Positions 1-8,376 of a DNA stretch of 35,670 bases are shown here, in pieces. Source of the DNA: Acidobacteriota bacterium (GTDB lineage: Bacteria > Acidobacteriota > UBA6911). Numbering within the stretch: position 1 is the stretch's first letter; the number at the start of each line of letters is the position of its first letter. Below the pieces are notes generated by a model. The model did not search any database. It was not told the origin of the DNA and saw nothing but the letters and a program-made list of their open reading frames with translations. The DNA is taken from positions 1 through 35,670 of the forward strand of contig QHZE01000247.1 of NCBI GenBank assembly GCA_003225335.1, given 5' to 3'. The translations under genes and the position numbers were made by a program.

Positions 1-43
1 CGGGACCAGTAGGTCGAAGTAGATCGAGATTAACCATCCTCTC

Positions 44-106
44 AGACTTCAGACCTCAGGGGTCAGACCTCAGGGATCAGACCTGAAGTCTGAGGTCTGA
101 AGTCTG
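44..106. repeat. Heptanucleotide (CAGACCT/CAGACTT)n palindrome
   Basis: cagacttcagacctcaggggtcagacctcagggatcagacctgaagtctgaggtctgaagtctg. Confidence 0.85.
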
Positions 107-111
107 GATAC

Positions 112-384
112 CTATTCGCCACTCAGACCCAGGGCGACCCCGATCAGGGCGACCTCCATCCCCTGGCGCAGAACCAGGCCGAGCACGTCGCCGCGCCGGG
201 CCCCCAACGCCATCCGGATCCCCATCTCATGGGTGCGCCGAGTTACGAAGAACGACATCACGCTGAAGATCGCGCTGTTCGCGCCGATCCCGAGCGCCAG
301 GGCGATGACGGCCACGGTTGTAAACGCCGGAGTTTTCGCGAGCATTCGCAATCCATAGCGCAAATCCTGCCACATCGTGTCCAT
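112..384 (-). pseudogene. Relict of MacB/ADOP-type ABC transporter permease (N-terminal leader fused to a late FtsX-like segment)
   Basis: [42 protein letters not shown] is the typical N-terminus of ~800 aa ADOP permeases. It runs directly into [44 protein letters not shown], which belongs far downstream. The ORF is only 90 aa. Confidence 0.8.
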
Positions 385-393
385 GTTGCCTCC

Positions 394-592
394 ACAGACC
401 TCAGACTTCAGACCTCAGACTTCAGACCCTTAGATTCTTTGCGTCTTCGCGCCTTTGTGGTAAAGCCCGCCCCCAATTCACCACGAAGACGCGAAGAATC
501 ACGAAGCGTTTTCCATCAGCCGGAAAATCCTTTCCAAAAAACGAAGGATTTATTGGGTTAGCAGGTCTGAGGTCTGAGGTCTGAGGTCTGAT
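394..592. repeat. CAGACCT heptamer inverted pair enclosing a CACGAAGACGCGAAG inverted pair and an AAAATCCTTT hairpin
   Basis: cagacctcagacttcagacctcagacttcagacc at the left; caggtctgaggtctgaggtctgaggtctga at the right; gcgtcttcgcgcctttgtggt / accacgaagacgcgaag between them. Confidence 0.8.
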
Positions 593-602
593 TCGCCCTT
601 CA

Positions 603-977
603 TCATTCGTCCTCGCTTGTATTGTGCGGTTGGTACCGCGCCCAGGTATTTGATGTTTCACTTACTCTAACGGCGACAACTTGCGGCCACAACGCGTGCG
701 CCTTTTCAAAAAGCCACCTGGCAATGTTCTCGGCCGTGGTGCGATACGGAATGACTTCGTTGAGGTGGCGGTGATCCAGGCAGGTATCGATGATCTTCTT
801 GAACGGCTCGAGGTCTCCGTAGTCCACGACAAAGTCGTTGCGATTGAGAGCCGGCGCGGACAGCACGATCTCGACCACGTAGTTATGTCCGTGCAGACGC
901 GCACACTGGTGGTCCTCAGGCAGATGATCGAGTTGATGGCTCGCCGAGAACGTAAATTGTTTGGCAATGGTGTACAT
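603..977 (-). CDS. queD: 6-carboxy-5,6,7,8-tetrahydropterin synthase / 6-pyruvoyl-tetrahydropterin synthase family (QueD)
   Basis: MYTIAKQFTFSASHQL...CARLHGHNYVVEI...VVDYGDL...DHRHLN; Cx3HGH motif typical of QueD. ATG at 977 preceded by ggagag on the minus strand; the ORF track extends to 1052. Confidence 0.87.
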   Translation of the reverse strand: MYTIAKQFTFSASHQLDHLPEDHQCARLHGHNYVVEIVLSAPALNRNDFVVDYGDLEPFKKIIDTCLDHRHLNEVIPYRTTAENIARWLFEKAHALWPQVVAVRVSETSNTWARYQPHNTSEDE

Positions 978-1064
978 TGTTACTCTCTCCGATCGGGCGT
1001 CGCGGTTCACTCCTGATCGTCCATCGCCACTTGGCCTTCTCCGGGCGGCCACGGAGGGCTGCCC

Positions 1065-2069
1065 CTACCGGGCCCGTGTCATGGCGAGGCGGCTGCCGAG
1101 ATACGCCAGCGGCACATGGAGCGCGAAGGGAACCACGACGAAAGAGGCGGGATGTGATTGGTGCGCAGGGGGAGGGATTGTCTGCGGCTGACCGCGTGTG
1201 TCCTCGCTGAACCGAAACGGCTCGTGGGCGCCGAAATCCACACTGGTGATCGTCGGGCACAAATACTTTTCCACATGTTCGATCATCAGATCGGTGCCTG
1301 CGAAGTGGCTCACATAGGGCCGCTTTCGCGAGTTGTACATCGTATCTGTGAGATCCCGCATCACCAGGACGTTTTTGCCCTGGTTCAGCATCTGGCGGAC
1401 GGAGAACGGGCGCCCGAGGACGCACATGTTGAGATGCACGCCCATGACGATCAGGTTCTCGATGCCGCGCTGCTGTAAGAGATAGTAGGCTTCGGCAGAG
1501 TCCGTAACCGCATCCCCCGGCTGGATCTGGATCGTCTTTATCTGTCTCGTCCAGGCTAATCCCGTTTTGCATTGCGGAGTGTCGTCGCAACCGCCGTCTG
1601 AGTCATCAATCGGTAGCGGCGCCTCCCGTTGAGGATCCAGATTGCACCATCGCAAAAGGGGCGTTTTGGGAGCGACCTCAGGGGCTGCCCGCGCGAGCTC
1701 CCTTTCCGGCGTCCCCTCATAGAACTTCATGGTGTCGCTGGGTGCATGGATGATGAGAACTCCACGTTTGCGCGCCTCCTGGACCACCTGGTTTATCCGC
1801 GGAGCCATCTCGGCTACACGGCGCGACGCTCCCTTGCACCAGTGCTGGTCCCACATGTCGCAAATGACGATGGCCGTCCTTTTGGCGTCCCAGCCTCGTG
1901 TTTCCTCAACCACGCGGTAGACACCGCTCCCCGGGGAGATCTCGACGCGGCGGCGCGTATGAAGACTGAGCCTGTCGCCAGGTTCCGCGACAGACGCCGT
2001 CCAGGTCGCCAGAAACAATGCCGCGATGAGAGGGTACGCGCTCTTGCAAATCATCGACTCGGGCCTCAC
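1065..2069 (-). CDS. Exported isochorismatase-fold cysteine hydrolase
   Basis: N-terminal signal-like segment; TAIVICDMWDQHWC, GVLIIHAPSDTM, NLIVMGVHLNMCVLGRPFSVRQM isochorismatase-family pattern with candidate catalytic Cys. Confidence 0.75.
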   Translation of the reverse strand: MRPESMICKSAYPLIAALFLATWTASVAEPGDRLSLHTRRRVEISPGSGVYRVVEETRGWDAKRTAIVICDMWDQHWCKGASRRVAEMAPRINQVVQEARKRGVLIIHAPSDTMKFYEGTPERELARAAPEVAPKTPLLRWCNLDPQREAPLPIDDSDGGCDDTPQCKTGLAWTRQIKTIQIQPGDAVTDSAEAYYLLQQRGIENLIVMGVHLNMCVLGRPFSVRQMLNQGKNVLVMRDLTDTMYNSRKRPYVSHFAGTDLMIEHVEKYLCPTITSVDFGAHEPFRFSEDTRGQPQTIPPPAHQSHPASFVVVPFALHVPLAYLGSRLAMTRAR

Positions 2070-2204
2070 AAAGGCTTTTGCCGCACGGAACCTACCATGG
2101 AATCTGGCACAGACCGCGCCGAGCTGTCAATCGAGTTTGGACCAACAAGAAATATGCAGTCCTCTCTGTGTCTCGGTGTCTCTGTGGCTAAAGATTGGAT
2201 GCCT

Positions 2205-3395
2205 CTAGGTTTTTCCCCGTTTGGAAGCTGGAGGGACAAGGGAGGCGCGGGTGATGGCGCTGTCTCCGAATCTCCCGGTAATGTCGTCCATGGCCGCGGC
2301 GAGATCGCGATCTTTGCTTCGTTCCGGGCCGAATAGAGGAAGCTGCCCGGTTTGATCCTCTACAAGATTGCTGCCGTAGATTCCGATCAGGCGAACCAAT
2401 TTTCCCTTTCGCACCAAGGGGCGCATCAAGCGCTGCGCCACCGGGAAGATCCTCTCGGCTGTGTCCGCGGGAACCTGGAGGGTCGTCCTCCGCGTGTACG
2501 TCGTGAAATCGGCTTCGCGAAATTTCACCGCGATGGTGCGGGCCCGCACTTGATGAGATCTCAACCGCTGGGCCACCTTCTCCGTGAGCTCCAGAAGGGT
2601 GTCATGCAGCACATCGGGATCTGCGGTGTCCTTTTCAAAAGTTGTTTCATGCCCGATCGACTTGTATCCTTCCTCAGGCGAAACTGTGCGATCATCTATT
2701 CCCTGAGAGAGGCGCCAGAGGTCCTCTCCGCCCTTCCCCAGCGTGCGGATAAGCTTGGCGCGATCCGTATCCGCCAGCTGCCCGATCCGCTCGATTCCCA
2801 TCTTTGTGAAGTACGTTGCGGTCTTCGCGCCCACTCCCCACAGGCGCGTCATGGGGAGCGGACTCAGAAACTCTTTCTCCTTGCCCGGCGGCACTATGAC
2901 GAGTCCATCGGGCTTCTCGAGGTCCGATGCGACCTTGGCCACAAACTTGTTGCCGGCAACGCCGACGGACGCAGTCAACCTCTGATCTCCATAGATACGG
3001 GACTTGATCTTCCGGGCAATCTCCTCGCCGGAACCGTAAAGCTCCCGGCTTCCCGTAACATCCAGGAAAGCCTCATCGATGCTGACCTGCTCGACCAGAT
3101 CGCTGAACTCCATCAAGAGAGACATTATGCGTTCGGAGACACGCGCGTATTTGGCCATGTCGGGACGCACGTAAATCCCTTGCGGGCAGAGGCGCCAGGC
3201 CTTGGAGATCGGCTGCGCGGAATGCACGCCGAATCTGCGCGCTTCGTAAGAGCAGGTCGAAACGATCCCGCGCCCCCGGCCGTTCTTGGGATCCGCTCCC
3301 ACGATGACGGGCTTGCCGCGGAGTTGTATACGGTCCCGCTGCTCTATCGCGGCGTAGAAAGCATCCATGTCCACGTGCAAGATCGTCCGGCCCAT
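2205..3395 (-). CDS. dinB: DNA polymerase IV (Y-family)
   Basis: MGRTILHVDMDAFYAAIEQRD, CSYEARRFGVHSAQPISKAWRLCP, VSIDEAFLDVTGS, TASVGVAGNKFVAKVASDLEKPDGL. Confidence 0.96.
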   Translation of the reverse strand: MGRTILHVDMDAFYAAIEQRDRIQLRGKPVIVGADPKNGRGRGIVSTCSYEARRFGVHSAQPISKAWRLCPQGIYVRPDMAKYARVSERIMSLLMEFSDLVEQVSIDEAFLDVTGSRELYGSGEEIARKIKSRIYGDQRLTASVGVAGNKFVAKVASDLEKPDGLVIVPPGKEKEFLSPLPMTRLWGVGAKTATYFTKMGIERIGQLADTDRAKLIRTLGKGGEDLWRLSQGIDDRTVSPEEGYKSIGHETTFEKDTADPDVLHDTLLELTEKVAQRLRSHQVRARTIAVKFREADFTTYTRRTTLQVPADTAERIFPVAQRLMRPLVRKGKLVRLIGIYGSNLVEDQTGQLPLFGPERSKDRDLAAAMDDITGRFGDSAITRASLVPPASKRGKT

Positions 3396-3644
3396 TTCGA
3401 ATTGACAATTGACGATTGGCGATTGACGATGGAACGGCCCTGGCAGGGGTCTCCAAAGGAATTATGCATGGCCGTGCCACGTGGCATGGCCGTCCCGGCC
3501 ATGATGAGGCTTTTGGTCAACTTTACACCCACCGGAAGAACCTGCCGAGCAAGCCTCTTAGCGCCAACTCCGCCACGGGTGAGACGCCCGTGCCGCATGC
3601 ATGGCCACAGACCCTAATGGTCAGTTGTTTAAGGGTCCTTGTCA

Positions 3645-4100
3645 ATGTTTCGGTTTCTTCTGTTGCTCCACCTCGTGGGGCTGGCCTTGGGCTTGGGAGG
3701 GTTGTTGTGTCAGTTGATCCTGCTGGCGAAGTTCCGGCGGGCCAATGACATCACGGAGAGGGCCGGTTCGGAGCGCATGGCGGGATCGGTTATTTCCCTG
3801 ATCCAGGCGCCGGGAGTCTATCTTCTGCTGGTCTCGGGGGCCGGATTGTCATGGCTGGCCCGCTGGGCGCCCCTGCATCAGGGATGGCTGCACTTCAAGT
3901 TGCTGTTTTTCTTCTGGATCTTCCTCGCAACACGTCTGATGGTACGCAATGCAAAAAACATCCACATCCTGCGACAACAATGCGGCGAAGAGGACAGCCA
4001 ACGTCTGCTCTCCTTGAAAGACAACCACAGCGTGATTGGTTACGTAACCATTCTCAGCTTTCTGTTCGTCCTCATCTTCTCCCTCTGGAAACCGATTTAG
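3645..4100 (+). CDS. Small polytopic integral membrane protein (DUF2269/CopD-like)
   Basis: Four hydrophobic segments; ATG at 3645 with aaggg about 9 nt upstream. Confidence 0.65.
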   Translation: MFRFLLLLHLVGLALGLGGLLCQLILLAKFRRANDITERAGSERMAGSVISLIQAPGVYLLLVSGAGLSWLARWAPLHQGWLHFKLLFFFWIFLATRLMVRNAKNIHILRQQCGEEDSQRLLSLKDNHSVIGYVTILSFLFVLIFSLWKPI

Positions 4101-4229
4101 CCACAGAGACACAGAGCCACGGAGGATCGAGGATGGAGGACAATCTTTGTGTTGTTTGTCTTCAATCTTCGATCTTCAATCCTCGATATTCAATCTCTGT
4201 GTCTCCGTGTCTCTGTGGCTGAAGATTGG
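4100..4229. repeat. Octanucleotide (CACAGAGA)n inverted pair
   Basis: gccacagagacacagagccacggagg ... ctctgtgtctccgtgtctctgtggctgaag; one-armed copy at 2163-2198. Confidence 0.82.
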
Positions 4230-4281
4230 TTGCTGCTGAAGCCTCGGATGACTTGGTACCATAGTAGCGCAGGAGGCAGTA

Positions 4282-5088
4282 ATGGGATCCGGAAACCTGG
4301 CAGTCGTAACGGGAGCGTCCTCCGGCATTGGATGGGAGATGTCAAAGCAGCTTGCCGCCCGCGGCTACGACCTCCTTCTTGTAGCCCGGCGCGAGGACAG
4401 GCTCCGCGCGCTCGCCTCGGAAGTTTCACACCAAACGGGCCGAAACACCGACGTCCTGGGCGCCGATCTGACGCAGCCGTCGGAGAGGAGGAAGCTGGTT
4501 TCGGCGCTCGAGTCCCGCAAGGAGGCTCTGCAGCTCCTGGTCAACAGTGCGGGGGTCGGCATGGTCGGACCGACCGTGGCGCCACCGCTGGAGCGCATCA
4601 TGAAGCTGATCGAGCTCAACATCACGGCAGTGACAGAGCTCTCGTATGAAACGGCGAAGATCATGATACCCAGGCGGGCGGGCGGTTTGATTAACGTAGC
4701 GTCCACGGCGTCCTTCCAGGCTGTTCCGTATATGAACGTTTATTCGGCCGCCAAGGCCTACGTGCTGAGCTTTACCGAAGCCCTGGGGGAAGAACTACGC
4801 GAGTACGGGATCCGGGTCATGGCGCTTTGTCCCGGGTATACGAAAACGGAATTTCAGGCGGTTGCGGGAGTGAAATATGACGACACCAGATTTCGCTCTG
4901 TCATGAGCGCCGCCGCATGCGCGCGCGCCGGGCTGGACGACTTTGACAAGGGAAAGAGAATCAGTGTCACCGGACTCGGCAACAAGCTGCTTGTCCTCAG
5001 CAGCTGGATAGCGCCCCGGAGCATCACTCTCAAAATCGGCTCCAGATTGATGAAGAACCGCGCCGGTCAGCCACTGAATGACGAGTGA
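4282..5088 (+). CDS. Short-chain dehydrogenase/reductase (SDR family)
   Basis: LAVVTGASSGIGWEMSKQLAARGYDLLLVARRE, LVNSAGVGMVG, YSAAKAYVLSFTEAL; aggagg RBS before ATG. Confidence 0.93.
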   Translation: MGSGNLAVVTGASSGIGWEMSKQLAARGYDLLLVARREDRLRALASEVSHQTGRNTDVLGADLTQPSERRKLVSALESRKEALQLLVNSAGVGMVGPTVAPPLERIMKLIELNITAVTELSYETAKIMIPRRAGGLINVASTASFQAVPYMNVYSAAKAYVLSFTEALGEELREYGIRVMALCPGYTKTEFQAVAGVKYDDTRFRSVMSAAACARAGLDDFDKGKRISVTGLGNKLLVLSSWIAPRSITLKIGSRLMKNRAGQPLNDE

Positions 5089-5142
5089 CGAATGATCTCT
5101 CCGACCGGCTCTTCCGGTTCCATCGCCAATCGTCATTCGTCA

Positions 5143-5445
5143 CTAGGTCCACTTGGTGGTCGCCAAGTTCACAAACTGGTCAAATTTCGTCCGGGAGGCA
5201 TGGTTGATTGATAAAAGAAAAGAGAGAGAAATGGAACAAGCGCAGTTGTTTTGAAACCGCCGATGAACGCGGATGCACGCCGATGTTCGGTGCCGCACAT
5301 CGGCGTGAATCGGCGGTTCCCCTCGTACCTCCCAGTCACTCACGGGCGAGACGCCCGTGCCACGATGGCTTCGTGGCATGGCCGTCCCGGCCATGATACA
5401 AAACTTGACCGATTTGTGAACTTTGTGTCCACCAAGTGGACCTAG
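5143..5445. mobile_element. MITE-like CTAG-ended inverted-repeat element, copy 1 (composite, 303 bp)
   Basis: ctaggtccacttggtggtcgccaagttcacaaactggtcaaattt ... aaaacttgaccgatttgtgaactttgtgtccaccaagtggacctag, with nested GCCGATGAAC arms and three inner hairpins. Confidence 0.77.
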
Positions 5446-5455
5446 TCAATCGGGA

Positions 5456-6490
5456 TCAGGGCTTCCAGTCGGCGATGAAGACGTTGGTTTCGCCGGGCCG
5501 CTTTCCGTGGCGATTGGAGGAGAAAACCAGCCTCGATCCGTCTCGAGAAAACATGGGGAACCCATCGAAGGTTTCGTTGAAGGTCACCCGCTCCAATCCC
5601 GTGCCGTCCAGATTGATCAGATAAAGATCGAAATTCCGCCCGCGGGGATCATGCATGTTGGACGCAAAGATGATCCTCTTGCCGTCGGGATGAAAATAAG
5701 GAGCGAAGTTCGCCTTTCCGTTGCTCGTCACCTGCCGCTTGTTGGAGCCGTCCGCATCCATCACCATGATCTCCAGCGCGCGCGGCTCGATCAGGCCCTG
5801 GGCCAGAAGTTTCTCATAACGTTCCACGTCACCGGGCTCCGTGGGGTGGTGAGCCCGGTAGACGATTTTCTTGCTGTCGGGGGAATAGTAAGCGCCCCCG
5901 TCGTACCCCTTTTCATGCGTAAGCCTCCGGACGTCGCTGCCGTCCAGGTTCATGGAATACAGCTCCAGGTCCCCGTCGCGCACCGAAGTAAATACGATGC
6001 GCTTGCCGTCGGGCGAAACGGTGGCCTCGGCGTCGTAGCCGGGCGTTCGCGTCAGCGGCTTCACGTCGAGGCCGTCAGCTCGCGCCGTGTAGATGTCATA
6101 GTCCTTGTAAAGAGCCCACACATACCCCTGGCTCATGTCGGGCCTTGCGGGACACAGCGGACTTCCTTCGTGGGTGGAAGCGTAGAGAATACGCGTGTCT
6201 CCGGGAAGAAAATACCCGCAGGTCGTCCTTCCCTTGCCCGTGCTCACCATGCGAAGGCCTGTGCCGTCGAGATTCATCGTGAAGATCCGGTCACACTCGT
6301 AGGGAGAACGGGTCGATTGAAAGATGAGCTTCTTTTGATCGAAGGAAAAGTACGCTTCTGCGTTCTCTCCTCCCGAGGTCAGTTGCTGAAGGTTCGCAAG
6401 GTGTTTCTCCCCCGGAAGCGGCGCGATCGTGTTGTTTTCAAAACCTGCTAACACGAGAACCGCAAGAATTCCGACAACAAAAAACTTCAT
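5456..6490 (-). CDS. Exported TolB-like/PD40 beta-propeller protein
   Basis: MKFFVVGILAVLVLAGF signal; repeated VSPDGKRIVFTSVRDGDLELYSMNLDGSDVRRLT units. The track ORF start (6610) lies inside repeat DNA; ATG at 6490 is more plausible. Confidence 0.87.
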   Translation of the reverse strand: MKFFVVGILAVLVLAGFENNTIAPLPGEKHLANLQQLTSGGENAEAYFSFDQKKLIFQSTRSPYECDRIFTMNLDGTGLRMVSTGKGRTTCGYFLPGDTRILYASTHEGSPLCPARPDMSQGYVWALYKDYDIYTARADGLDVKPLTRTPGYDAEATVSPDGKRIVFTSVRDGDLELYSMNLDGSDVRRLTHEKGYDGGAYYSPDSKKIVYRAHHPTEPGDVERYEKLLAQGLIEPRALEIMVMDADGSNKRQVTSNGKANFAPYFHPDGKRIIFASNMHDPRGRNFDLYLINLDGTGLERVTFNETFDGFPMFSRDGSRLVFSSNRHGKRPGETNVFIADWKP

Positions 6491-6502
6491 AGGGCCTCCC
6501 GC

Positions 6503-6586
6503 AACGAAAACCTTCGCGTTTCTTAGCGTCTTCGCGTCTTGGTGGTAAAGGCTGTGCCCAATCCACCACGAAGACACAAAGACGCG
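6503..6586. repeat. CACGAAGACGCGAAG-family inverted pair
   Basis: ttcgcgtttcttagcgtcttcgcgtcttggtggt ... ccaccacgaagacacaaagacgcg. Confidence 0.82.
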
Positions 6587-6702
6587 GGACAACGAACTGC
6601 GATTTGTCATTTTTCATTGGTCATTGGTCATTTGTCATTTTATTTTTCTGCGGGCTCTGCGTCTCTGCGATGAGATCCGTTTCGGTTGCGGCTGGGCTGA
6701 TC

Positions 6703-6905
6703 CGTACTACTAAGGCGAAAATCCTTTGCGATCCGGCAAGGATTTTTGTGCGTACTCCTGGGAGCGCACCCATCCTGTCTTCAGCACAAAGACACGAAGA
6801 ACACAAAGATCCACCACGTCCTTGCCCGTGTGAATCTTCGTGGCTTCGTGTCTTTGTGGTGAGATTTTTTTGGATTGCGGCTGGGCTGCTCCGTCTACTC
6901 CGTGG
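6703..6905. repeat. Hairpin repeat followed by CACGAAG-family inverted pair
   Basis: cgtactactaaggcgaaaatcctttgcgatccggcaaggattttt; cacaaagacacgaagaacacaaagat ... atcttcgtggcttcgtgtctttgtggtgag. Confidence 0.77.
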
Positions 6906-7027
6906 TGAACACTGAGGAGTTTCGCTCAGAGTCATTGACTGCCCCGGCGCTGATAATACAGGATTGGGCGTTCGATGGTCCAAGTTCTTGAGCCCCCGAG
7001 CTAACCGCTTTCCAGGGATCGCGTCTA

Positions 7028-7612
7028 ATGATATCGATGGAAGAGAGCGACGCTGCAGCCGTCTTGCGGGCGCGCTCCGGCGACAGCCAAGCGTTTCGAT
7101 TACTGGTCGAGCACCACAGCCGCAACATCTTCCGTCTGGCTTACAGGATGACGGGTAACGAGCAAGACGCGGAAGACGTGGTTCAGGAGACCTTCTTCAA
7201 GGCCTTCAGACAGCTGAACGGCTTCGAGGAGCGCTCGAACTTCAGCACCTGGCTGTACCGCATCGGGGTCAATTGCGCGCTGGATTTGCTGCGCAAACGC
7301 AGGCGGCACGATGAGTTCCAGGAACCTTTGGAACCCGATCACGGCAGGGGTGTGTTCGAAGCGGACCCCCACGAATCCACGCCTGACAGGCTGGTTTTCA
7401 GCATTGAGGTAAAAAGACAAGTCACGCAGGCGTTGGAAAGACTGAGCCCGATGGAGAGATCCGCCTTTGTGCTGCGTCACTTTGAAGGGATGTCCATAGA
7501 AGAGGTCGGACAGGTCCTGGGGCTCCAGACCAGCGCGGCAAAACACAGTATCTTTCGCGCGGTCCGGAAGATGCGCGTCGCGCTCGAGCCCCTGATGAGT
7601 TCTCTGCGATGA
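7028..7612 (+). CDS. ECF-type RNA polymerase sigma factor
   Basis: FRLLVEHHSRNIFRLAYRMTGNEQDAEDVVQETFFKAFRQL (region 2) and LSPMERSAFVLRHFEGMSIEEVGQVLGLQTSAAKHSIFRAVRKMR (region 4). Confidence 0.95.
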   Translation: MISMEESDAAAVLRARSGDSQAFRLLVEHHSRNIFRLAYRMTGNEQDAEDVVQETFFKAFRQLNGFEERSNFSTWLYRIGVNCALDLLRKRRRHDEFQEPLEPDHGRGVFEADPHESTPDRLVFSIEVKRQVTQALERLSPMERSAFVLRHFEGMSIEEVGQVLGLQTSAAKHSIFRAVRKMRVALEPLMSSLR

Positions 7613-8364
7613 AACACTTGAACGAAGATCAGCTCATCCTTCACTACTACGGCGAGGCCCCCGATCCCGCAGCGATCGAATCCCATCTCTTCTCCTGCGC
7701 AGACTGCCGCGCCGGCTTCGAAGGCTTGCGCCGTGTCCTGGCCGCCGCGAATGCGTTGCAGGTCCCTGAGCGCCGGGAGAGCTACGGAAGCGAGGTCTGG
7801 CAGCGCCTGCGGCCTCGCCTGAGCGAGCGACGGAGATGGGACTGGAAGCCCACGTTCCATGTTTCCCGTTGGGCATGGGCCAGCCTCATTACGGCGATGC
7901 TGGTTGCCGCGTTTTTTTTAGGCCGGTTCTGGCCGCGAGCCGAGATTCCTGTGGCGAAGCTCCCGCCGGGGCAGGTGCGCGAACGCATCCTCTTGGCGTC
8001 TGTTGCGGATCATCTGGAAAGCTCCCAGAGGGTCTTGATGGAAGTTGTAAATGCTTCAGGAAACGGCAGCGTGGATATTTCGCAGCAGCAGGCCTCGGCA
8101 GAGGACCTTGTCGCGGCAAACCGCCTCTACCGGCAGAGCGCCGAGCGTGCCGGCGAGGCGGGGATGGAAGGCGTGCTCGAAGAGCTCGAGCGCATCCTGC
8201 TGGAGATCGCCCACAGCTCCTCGCAGCTTACTTCGGGCGAACTCAATGAAATTCGCCGGCGCATCGATACGCAGGGGATACTGTTCAAAGTCCGGGTGAT
8301 CGGTGACCGGGTGCGCGAGCGACAGAAGGCAGCCGCGCGCGAGCTGGCCCGGAGAAACTTATAG
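7609..8364 (+). CDS. Membrane-anchored anti-sigma factor with zinc-finger motif
   Basis: IESHLFSCADCRAGFE (HxxxCxxC); one TM segment WAWASLITAMLVAAFFLGRFW; start overlaps the sigma stop codon (ATGA). Confidence 0.88.
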   Translation: MKHLNEDQLILHYYGEAPDPAAIESHLFSCADCRAGFEGLRRVLAAANALQVPERRESYGSEVWQRLRPRLSERRRWDWKPTFHVSRWAWASLITAMLVAAFFLGRFWPRAEIPVAKLPPGQVRERILLASVADHLESSQRVLMEVVNASGNGSVDISQQQASAEDLVAANRLYRQSAERAGEAGMEGVLEELERILLEIAHSSSQLTSGELNEIRRRIDTQGILFKVRVIGDRVRERQKAAARELARRNL

Positions 8365-8376
8365 TTTGGAGACGCA

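Noticed and set aside
44-592. Possible CRISPR array from repeated CAGACCT units
   Set aside because: Units are only 7 nt, contiguous with no spacers, arranged as inverted arms; no cas genes in the window.
2352-3617. 421 aa plus-strand ORF
   Set aside because: Antisense to dinB, which has clear Y-polymerase motifs; typical high-GC shadow ORF.
5143-5445. ORFs of 62-83 aa inside the CTAG element
   Set aside because: They are translations of repeat hairpins (HGRDARATMASWHGRPGHD), recurring in several frames and copies; not credible genes.
5423-6451. 342 aa plus-strand ORF
   Set aside because: Antisense to the PD40/TolB-like gene; no recognisable protein features.
6604-6983. ORFs of 103-120 aa across 6604-6983
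   Set aside because: Composed almost entirely of CACGAAG-family repeats (e.g. RHEEHKDPP, SWLRVFVVRFF).
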